Assembly (NCBI RefSeq): GCF_008704555.1
Contig: NZ_CP023702.1
Location: forward strand, 6,300,001-6,364,000
Direction: 5' to 3'
Length of the DNA stretch: 64,000 nucleotides
DNA from: Streptomyces nitrosporeus
GTDB lineage: Bacteria; Actinomycetota; Actinomycetes; Streptomycetales; Streptomycetaceae
The notes under the pieces: generated by a model
The model's input: the letters and a program-made list of their open reading frames with translations, nothing else
What the model was told of the DNA's origin: nothing
Database searches by the model: none
Program-made: the position numbers and the translations under genes
In this document: piece by piece, positions 58,377 through 64,000 of the stretch
Numbering within the stretch: position 1 is the stretch's first letter
Layout of the letters: each line of letters starts with the position of its first letter

Positions 58377-60143
58377 GTGGCAGCCCACGACGACGACATC
58401 AACCGCGGCATCCGGCCCGGGCGGGGGTCCGATGACCCAGCCGGCCAGGTTGCCTTTCTCGAGCAGGAAATCGCCGTCCTGCGACGTAAGCTCGCCGACT
58501 CTCCGCGGCACACGAGGATTCTCGAAGAGCGGATCGTCGAGTTGCAGACGAACCTGGCGGGCGTGTCCGCGCAGAACGAGCGGCTCGCCGGAACACTGCG
58601 CGAGGCACGCGACCAGATCGTGGCCCTCAAGGAAGAGGTCGACCGGCTCGCGCAGCCGCCGGCCGGCTTCGGCGTCTTCCTGCAGGCCAACGAGGACGGC
58701 ACCTGCGACATCTTCACCGGGGGCCGCAAGCTCCGGGTGAACGTCAGCCCCAGCGTCGAACTCGACGGCCTCCGGCGAGGCCAGGAAGTCATGCTCAACG
58801 AAGCGCTCAACGTGGTCGAGGCCATGGAGTTCGAGCGGGCCGGGGACATCGTCACCCTCAAGGAGATCCTCGAGGACGGCGAGCGCGCCCTGGTCATCGG
58901 GCACACCGACGAGGAACGGGTGGTGCGGCTCGCCGAGCCGCTGCTGGACATCACCATCCGCCCCGGCGACGCCCTCCTGCTCGAACCCCGTTCCGGCTAC
59001 GTCTACGAAGTGGTCCCCAAGAGCGAGGTCGAGGAGCTCGTCCTCGAAGAGGTCCCGGACATCGACTACGACAAGATCGGCGGTCTGGGCGACCAGATCG
59101 AGCTGATCCGCGACGCGGTCGAGCTCCCGTACCTCCACCCCGACCTCTTCAAGGAGCACGAGCTGCGCCCGCCGAAGGGCATCCTGCTCTACGGCCCGCC
59201 CGGCTGCGGCAAGACGCTCATCGCCAAGGCGGTGGCCAACTCCCTGGCCAAGAAGGTCGCCGAGGTCACCGGCCAGCCCGCGGGGAAGAGCTACTTCCTC
59301 AACATCAAGGGCCCCGAACTGCTCAACAAGTACGTCGGTGAGACCGAGCGGCACATCCGCCTGGTCTTCCAGCGTGCCCGGGAGAAGGCGAGCGAAGGCA
59401 CCCCCGTCATCGTCTTCTTCGACGAGATGGAATCCCTCTTCCGCACCCGCGGTTCCGGTGTCAGCTCGGACGTGGAGAACACCATCGTCCCGCAGCTGCT
59501 CGCCGAGATCGATGGTGTGGAGGGCCTGGAGAACGTCATCGTCATCGGCGCCTCCAACCGCGAGGACATGATCGACCCCGCGATCCTGCGGCCCGGCCGC
59601 CTCGACGTGAAGATCAAGATCGAGCGCCCGGACGCGGAGGCGGCGAAGGACATCTTCGCGAAGTACCTCACCCCCACCCTGCCGTTGCACGCGGACGACA
59701 TCGACGAGCACACCGGTTCCAAGGAAGCCGCCGCCCAGGCCATGATCCAGTCGGTCGTGGAGCGGATGTACACGGAATCCGAGGAGAACCGCTTCCTCGA
59801 GGTCACCTACGCCAACGGCGACAAGGAAGTCCTGTACTTCAAGGACTTCAACTCCGGCGCGATGATTCAGAACATCGTGGACCGGGCGAAGAAAATGGCC
59901 ATCAAGGCATTCCTTGAGCAGGGCCAGAAGGGCCTGCGCGTCTCCCACCTCCTCCAGGCGTGTGTGGACGAGTTCAAGGAGAACGAGGACCTGCCCAACA
60001 CGACGAATCCGGACGACTGGGCCCGGATTTCCGGCAAGAAGGGCGAGCGGATCGTCTTCATCCGCACCCTCGTCACCGGAAAGCAGGGCGCGGACACCGG
60101 ACGCTCCATCGACACGGTGGCGAATACCGGACAGTACCTGTAA
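58377..60143 (+). CDS. arc: Proteasome-associated AAA ATPase (ARC/Mpa)
   Basis: This 588-residue ring ATPase recognises pupylated proteins, unfolds them and feeds them to the 20S core. The N-terminal coiled coil (about 20-80) binds Pup, and tandem OB domains follow (about 85-235). The AAA module has Walker A GPPGCGKT (about 272-280) and Walker B VIVFFDEME (about 344-352). The C-terminus is GQYL, matching the Mpa tail that docks on PrcA pockets. The GTG at 58377 has GGAGGAGG at good spacing; TTG 58359 and GTG 58368 are alternatives. Confidence 0.97.
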   Translation: MAAHDDDINRGIRPGRGSDDPAGQVAFLEQEIAVLRRKLADSPRHTRILEERIVELQTNLAGVSAQNERLAGTLREARDQIVALKEEVDRLAQPPAGFGVFLQANEDGTCDIFTGGRKLRVNVSPSVELDGLRRGQEVMLNEALNVVEAMEFERAGDIVTLKEILEDGERALVIGHTDEERVVRLAEPLLDITIRPGDALLLEPRSGYVYEVVPKSEVEELVLEEVPDIDYDKIGGLGDQIELIRDAVELPYLHPDLFKEHELRPPKGILLYGPPGCGKTLIAKAVANSLAKKVAEVTGQPAGKSYFLNIKGPELLNKYVGETERHIRLVFQRAREKASEGTPVIVFFDEMESLFRTRGSGVSSDVENTIVPQLLAEIDGVEGLENVIVIGASNREDMIDPAILRPGRLDVKIKIERPDAEAAKDIFAKYLTPTLPLHADDIDEHTGSKEAAAQAMIQSVVERMYTESEENRFLEVTYANGDKEVLYFKDFNSGAMIQNIVDRAKKMAIKAFLEQGQKGLRVSHLLQACVDEFKENEDLPNTTNPDDWARISGKKGERIVFIRTLVTGKQGADTGRSIDTVANTGQYL

Positions 60144-60151
60144 AACGAGGA

Positions 60152-60195
60152 CCGGCTGCGGATGCCCGCCCGGGCATCCGCAGCCGGCCGTTTTT
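60152..60195 (+). terminator. Canonical terminator after arc
   Basis: A perfect 17-bp stem (60152-60168 with 60171-60187) is followed by CCG and five T residues (60191-60195). It isolates arc transcription from dop. Confidence 0.95.
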
Positions 60196-60379
60196 CCGGG
60201 AATCCCGGCCACGGCCGAAGAATGACGTAATGGATCTCCCCACCGGCGCAGAGGCGTTCTAGGCTCTGCCCTACCGCCGGTCTTCCGCGTCGCGCGGGGA
60301 GGGCACCGCACGCGCAGGGACCAGCAGCGGTACTTGAGCGCCGCTCCCGGACGGGGGCGCGCCGGGCAAGGAGGGCCGC

Positions 60380-61891
60380 ATGACCGTACGGCGAGTGATG
60401 GGCATCGAGACGGAGTACGGGATCTCCGTCCCCGGTCAACCCCATGCCAATGCGATGCTCACCTCGTCCCAGATCGTCAACGCCTACGCGGCGGCGATGC
60501 ACCGGGCGCGCCGCGCCCGCTGGGACTTCGAGGAGGAGAATCCGCTGCGCGACGCGCGAGGCTTCGACCTCGCCCGCGACACGGCCGACTCCAGCCAGCT
60601 CACCGACGAGGACATCGGCCTGGCCAATGTCATCCTCACCAACGGTGCGAGGCTGTACGTCGACCACGCGCACCCCGAGTACAGCTCACCGGAGATCACC
60701 AGCCCGCTGGACGCGGTGCTCTGGGACAAGGCCGGCGAGCGCGTGATGGCCCTCGCGGCGGAGCGGGCGGCCGCGATCCCCGGTGCCCAGCCGATCCACC
60801 TCTACAAGAACAACACCGACAACAAGGGCGCGTCCTACGGCACCCACGAGAACTACCTGATGAAGCGGGAGACCCCCTTCTCGGACATCGTGCGCCATCT
60901 GACGCCGTTCTTCGTCTCCCGCCAGGTGGTCACCGGCGCGGGCCGCGTCGGCATCGGCCAGGACGGCCACGAGCACGGCTTCCAGCTCAGCCAGCGCGCC
61001 GACTACTTCGAGGTCGAGGTCGGGCTGGAGACCACGCTCAAGCGCCCCATCATCAACACCCGGGACGAGCCCCACTCCGACGCCGAGAAGTACCGCCGGC
61101 TGCATGTGATCATCGGCGACGCGAACCTCTCGGAGATCTCGACCTATCTCAAGCTGGGCACCACCGCACTGGTCCTCTCGATGATCGAGGACGGGTTCAT
61201 CAACGTCGACCTGGCCGTCGACCAGCCGGTGCGCACCCTGCACCAGGTGTCGCACGACCCGGACCTGAAGCAGCTCGTCACCCTCCGCAACGGGCGGACC
61301 CTCACCGCCGTACAGCTGCAGATGCAGTACTTCGAGCTGGCGCGCAAGTACGTCGAGGAGCGGTACGGCGCGGACGCCGACGAGCAGACCAAGGACGTCC
61401 TGGCCCGCTGGGAGGACACCCTGAACCGGCTGGAGAACGACCCGATGAGCCTGGCGGGCGAGCTGGACTGGGTCGCCAAGCGGGAGCTCATGGAGGGGTA
61501 CCGGCGCCGGGACGGCCTGGACTGGGACGCCCCGCGCCTGCACCTGGTGGACCTCCAGTACGCCGACGTGCGCGCCGACAAGGGCCTGTACAACCGCCTG
61601 GCGGCCCGCGGGAGGATGAAGCGGCTGCTCGACGAGGCCGACGTCGAGCGCGCCCGTACGAAGCCGCCGGAGGACACCCGGGCCTATTTCCGGGGCCGGT
61701 GCCTGGAGCAGTACGCGGACCACGTGGCGGCGGCCTCCTGGGACTCGGTGATCTTCGACCTGCCCGACCGCGACTCCCTGCAGCGCGTGCCGACCATGGA
61801 ACCGTTGCGAGGTACACGTAGTCATGTGGAGGAGCTGCTGGACCGCTGCCGCACGGCGGACGAGCTGGTCCGGACGCTCACGGGGGGCTGA
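60380..61891 (+). CDS. dop: Depupylase/Pup deamidase Dop
   Basis: This 503-residue enzyme of the carboxylate-amine-ligase fold removes Pup from substrates and, where needed, deamidates Pup. IETEYG (Glu10, Glu12) binds metal and ATP. Asp95 in RLYVDHAHPEYSSPE is the catalytic Asp. The insertion around residues 45-80, absent from the ligase PafA, is the Dop loop. AGGAGG precedes the ATG. The gene has its own upstream gap, with TAGGCT (60260-60265) as a possible -10. PafA itself lies outside the window. Confidence 0.96.
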   Translation: MTVRRVMGIETEYGISVPGQPHANAMLTSSQIVNAYAAAMHRARRARWDFEEENPLRDARGFDLARDTADSSQLTDEDIGLANVILTNGARLYVDHAHPEYSSPEITSPLDAVLWDKAGERVMALAAERAAAIPGAQPIHLYKNNTDNKGASYGTHENYLMKRETPFSDIVRHLTPFFVSRQVVTGAGRVGIGQDGHEHGFQLSQRADYFEVEVGLETTLKRPIINTRDEPHSDAEKYRRLHVIIGDANLSEISTYLKLGTTALVLSMIEDGFINVDLAVDQPVRTLHQVSHDPDLKQLVTLRNGRTLTAVQLQMQYFELARKYVEERYGADADEQTKDVLARWEDTLNRLENDPMSLAGELDWVAKRELMEGYRRRDGLDWDAPRLHLVDLQYADVRADKGLYNRLAARGRMKRLLDEADVERARTKPPEDTRAYFRGRCLEQYADHVAAASWDSVIFDLPDRDSLQRVPTMEPLRGTRSHVEELLDRCRTADELVRTLTGG

Positions 61892-61967
61892 AAGGCGCTC
61901 CGGCTGGGAATCAATCAGACGACCCGAGGACGTTGAGGAAAGTACCGGGCCGATGTCGGACCCCGTA

Positions 61968-61976
61968 GGTAGGGTC
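61968..61976 (+). promoter_or_regulatory. GGTAGGGTC element upstream of pup
   Basis: The nonamer contains the TAGGGT -10-like hexamer also found at arc and prcB. It lies 36 bases before the pup start. No good -35 partner is visible at normal spacing, so activity may be weak or activator-dependent. Confidence 0.45.
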
Positions 61977-62011
61977 TGATCAAGTGCTTCGAACCGAGCG
62001 GGGTGAGCTAC

Positions 62012-62230
62012 ATGGCGACCAAGGACACCGGCGGCGGACAGCAGAAGGCGACACGCTCCACGGAGGAGACCGAGGAGCAGGTGCAGGACGCACAGGCGTC
62101 CGAGGACCTCAAGGAGCGGCAGGAGAAGCTCAGCGAGGACGTCGACGACGTCCTCGACGAGATCGACGACGTACTCGAGTCCAACGCCGAGGACTTCGTG
62201 CGGTCGTTCGTGCAGAAGGGCGGCGAGTAG
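62012..62230 (+). CDS. pup: Prokaryotic ubiquitin-like protein Pup
   Basis: This 72-residue, mostly disordered acidic protein is attached to lysines of target proteins as a degradation tag. The central helical region (SEDLKERQEKLSEDVDDVLD and on) binds the ARC coiled coil. The C-terminus is VQKGGE followed directly by the stop codon, so Glu rather than Gln is encoded and no deamidation is needed before ligation. The ATG at 62012 follows GGGTGAG; a GTG at 62003 would add three residues. Hairpins separate it from prcB. Confidence 0.97.
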   Translation: MATKDTGGGQQKATRSTEETEEQVQDAQASEDLKERQEKLSEDVDDVLDEIDDVLESNAEDFVRSFVQKGGE

Positions 62231-62283
62231 CCGCCGGGGCCACCGGCCCGCTCCACCCGGGCCGGATGCCCGGCCCGTTCTAC

Positions 62284-62357
62284 CCGCCGGCCCGTCCGGG
62301 CCGGCGGCAGGTGCTTCCGCGGGCCGTCCGCGCCCGTACAGGGCGTCCCGCGGAAGC
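62284..62357 (+). terminator. Two consecutive hairpins between pup and prcB
   Basis: First stem: CCGCCGGCCCG (62284-62294) with 62297-62307. Second stem: GCTTCCGCGGG (62313-62323) with CCCGCGGAAGC (62347-62357), containing an inner CGCCC/GGGCG helix (62331-62335 with 62341-62345). All arms are perfect. They follow the pup stop by 54 bases and should end most pup transcripts. Confidence 0.85.
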
Positions 62358-62378
62358 GCTTCCCTGCCGGGATCCGTG

Positions 62379-62406
62379 TTGACCAGCACCGTCGGGCGGG
62401 TAGGGT
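62379..62406 (+). promoter_or_regulatory. Promoter of prcB-prcA
   Basis: TTGACC (62379-62384), a 16-base spacer and TAGGGT (62401-62406) form a strong housekeeping-type promoter placed right after the double hairpin and 117 bases before prcB. The leader that follows contains two CAGTGCTTC repeats (62415-62423 and 62434-62442); a similar AAGTGCTTC follows the pup element at 61982. Confidence 0.7.
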
Positions 62407-62522
62407 CCGTGGCACAGTGCTTCAGCGGCACGACAGTGCTTCGACCGCAAGTGGGCCATCGGCAGGTCGGGGGAGGATCCTGACTCCTTGCGCAGGGCCA
62501 TCGCATACCTGGAGGGAAACGC

Positions 62523-63368
62523 GTGGAAGCCAACACTCGTAGCACCGGGCGTCTACCAGCTGCCTTCCTGACGCCCGGGTCGTCCTCGTTCATGGACTTC
62601 CTGGCCGGCCACTCACCCGAGATGCTGCCGGGCAACCGCAGCCTCCCGCCCGTGCAGGGCGCGTTCGAGGCGCCGCACGGCACGACGATCGTGGCGGCCA
62701 CCTTCCCCGGCGGGGTGGTGCTCGCCGGGGACCGGCGCGCCACCATGGGGAACATGATCGCCCAGCGCGACATGCAGAAGGTCTTCCCCGCCGACGAGTA
62801 CTCGGCGGTGGGCATCGCGGGCACGGCCGGCCTCGCGATCGAGATGGTCAAACTGTTCCAGCTGGAGCTGGAGCACTTCGAGAAGGTCGAGGGCGCCACG
62901 CTCTCCCTGGAGGGCAAGGCCAACCGCCTGTCCACGATGATCCGCGGCAACCTCTCGATGGCGATGCAGGGCCTGGCCGTCGTCCCCCTGTTCGCGGGTT
63001 TCGACGTGGACCGGGAGAAGGGCCGTATCTTCTCCTACGACGTCACCGGCGGGCGCTCCGAGGAGACCGGGTACGCGGCCACCGGATCCGGGTCCCTCTT
63101 CGCCCGGGGGTCGATGAAGAAGCTCTACCGCGACGACCTGACGGAGGACCAGGCCATCACCCTGGTCGTACAGGCGCTGTACGACGCCGCGGACGACGAC
63201 TCGGCGACCGGCGGTCCCGACGTGGCCCGCCGGCTCTACCCGATCGTCACGGTCATCACCGACGACGGTTTCCGGAAGCTGACGGACGATCAGGCGTCCG
63301 CGGTCGCGCGTGCGGTCGTGGAGCACCGGCTCCAGCAGCCCGAAGGCCCGCGCGCCGCACTGCTCTGA
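62523..63368 (+). CDS. prcB: 20S proteasome beta subunit
   Basis: This 281-residue N-terminal nucleophile hydrolase carries the proteolytic sites of the core particle. A 53-residue propeptide ends APHG and is autoprocessed to expose Thr54 (TTIVA), the catalytic Thr1. Further motifs are VVLAGDRRATMG (Asp17, Arg19 and Lys33-region equivalents) and ATGSGSLFA. GTG start at 62523 with GGAGG upstream. prcA follows after 55 bases in the same transcript. Confidence 0.97.
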   Translation: MEANTRSTGRLPAAFLTPGSSSFMDFLAGHSPEMLPGNRSLPPVQGAFEAPHGTTIVAATFPGGVVLAGDRRATMGNMIAQRDMQKVFPADEYSAVGIAGTAGLAIEMVKLFQLELEHFEKVEGATLSLEGKANRLSTMIRGNLSMAMQGLAVVPLFAGFDVDREKGRIFSYDVTGGRSEETGYAATGSGSLFARGSMKKLYRDDLTEDQAITLVVQALYDAADDDSATGGPDVARRLYPIVTVITDDGFRKLTDDQASAVARAVVEHRLQQPEGPRAALL

Positions 63369-63423
63369 TCCGTCCCACGCCTCCTGGATCCTCTCGCCAC
63401 TGACAGAAAGGGACGGATAGCCG

Positions 63424-64000
63424 GTGTCGACGCCGTTCTATGTCTCACCCCAGCAGGCCATGGCCGACCGGGCGGAGTACGCCCGGAAGGGCATCGCCCG
63501 TGGACGCAGCCTGGTCGTGCTGCAGTACGCCGACGGCATTGTGTTCGTCGGCGAGAACCCGTCCCGCGCGCTGCACAAGTTCAGCGAGATCTACGACCGG
63601 ATCGGCTTCGCGGCCGCCGGCAAGTACAACGAGTACGAGAACCTCCGCATCGGCGGGGTCCGCTACGCGGACCTGCGCGGATACACCTACGACCGCGACG
63701 ACGTGACGGCCCGCGGGCTGGCCAACGTCTACGCGCAGACGCTCGGCACCATCTTCTCCAGCGCGGCCGAGAAGCCGTACGAGGTGGAGCTGGTGGTCGC
63801 CGAGGTCGGCGCCGGGCCCGAGGGCGACCAGATCTACCGGCTGCCGCACGACGGCTCGATCGTGGACGAGCACGGCTCGGTCGCGGTCGGCGGCAACGCC
63901 GAGCAGATCAGCGGCTTCCTCGACCAGCGCCACCGCGACGGGATGTCGCTCGCCGAGGCGCTGAAGCTGGCCGTCCAGGCCCTGTCCCGTGAGGCCAACG
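63424..64000 (+). CDS. prcA: 20S proteasome alpha subunit (partial, cut by window end)
   Basis: The first 192 residues are visible, and the gene continues beyond the right edge. The N-terminus STPFYVSPQQAMADRAEYARKGIARG (in part) is the H0 helix that gates the pore and receives the ARC tail. The proteasome fold follows (GIVFVGENPSRALHKFSEIYDRIGFAAAGKYNEYE). It has no catalytic Thr and forms the outer rings. The start is GTG at 63424 with AAAGGGA upstream. Confidence 0.96.
   Translation, partial: MSTPFYVSPQQAMADRAEYARKGIARGRSLVVLQYADGIVFVGENPSRALHKFSEIYDRIGFAAAGKYNEYENLRIGGVRYADLRGYTYDRDDVTARGLANVYAQTLGTIFSSAAEKPYEVELVVAEVGAGPEGDQIYRLPHDGSIVDEHGSVAVGGNAEQISGFLDQRHRDGMSLAEALKLAVQALSREAN

Overview
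The window is chromosomal DNA from a Streptomyces-type actinomycete. It is very GC-rich with strong third-position GC bias and many GTG starts. Marker genes include chaplins, mycothiol genes (mshC, mscR), an F420-type LLM oxidoreductase, an SCO1664-family protein and a complete Pup-proteasome locus. The gene order (proteasome genes, metH, gylR-glpFKD, mshC, chaplins, gluconate genes) is, from memory, that of the S. coelicolor core chromosome around SCO1640-SCO1700, read in reverse. No phage, IS element, CRISPR array or secondary-metabolite cluster was seen, so this is mostly core genome. The unusual signals are in regulation, degenerate proteins and intergenic repeats.

Region 1 (1-8.9 kb) has an SDR plus acyl-CoA ligase operon and a TetR regulator. 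An isoprenyl transferase sits between these and a kinase (APH fold) plus acyl-CoA dehydrogenase operon. The two operons share a palindromic operator and together hold the parts list of a 4-hydroxy-acid degradation module (LvaACDE / ACAD10-11 logic). A glucarate-dehydratase-like enzyme and a quinone-oxidoreductase-like MDR follow. Region 2 (8.9-16.3 kb) has a DMT transporter-NUDIX-DUF202-DUF202 operon, a KstD-like flavoprotein, an unknown protein with a TTA codon, and an APC permease. Region 3 (16.4-21.1 kb) holds gluconate uptake and kinase genes with a divergent GntR regulator, then mycothiol-dependent formaldehyde dehydrogenase coupled to an MBL hydrolase. Region 4 (21.1-25.6 kb) has a pseudouridine synthase, tRNA-Leu(GAG), an M20 peptidase, and a short plus a long chaplin with a sigma-BldN-like promoter.

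Region 5 (25.6-36.8 kb) has a hypothetical protein, a RecD2-like protein that has lost its ATPase motifs, an aldo-keto reductase, an LLM oxidoreductase, a ferritin-like protein, CorA, and a phosphatase-DUF3090-SCO1664-mshC run. Region 6 (36.8-46.4 kb) has a PAC2 protein, L-fuconate dehydratase plus SDR with a FadR-type regulator and shared operators, and glycerol catabolism glpFKD with gylR. Region 7 (46.5-57.8 kb) has metH with a structured leader, a HAD phosphatase, an orphan oligopeptide-type binding lipoprotein, an orphan response regulator, a RecB-like nuclease, an M50 site-2 protease, trmI and a secreted protein. Region 8 (57.8-64 kb) has a ferredoxin, arc, dop, pup, prcB and prcA (cut by the window end). 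Pup already ends in Glu, and strong hairpins plus a separate promoter lie between pup and prcB.
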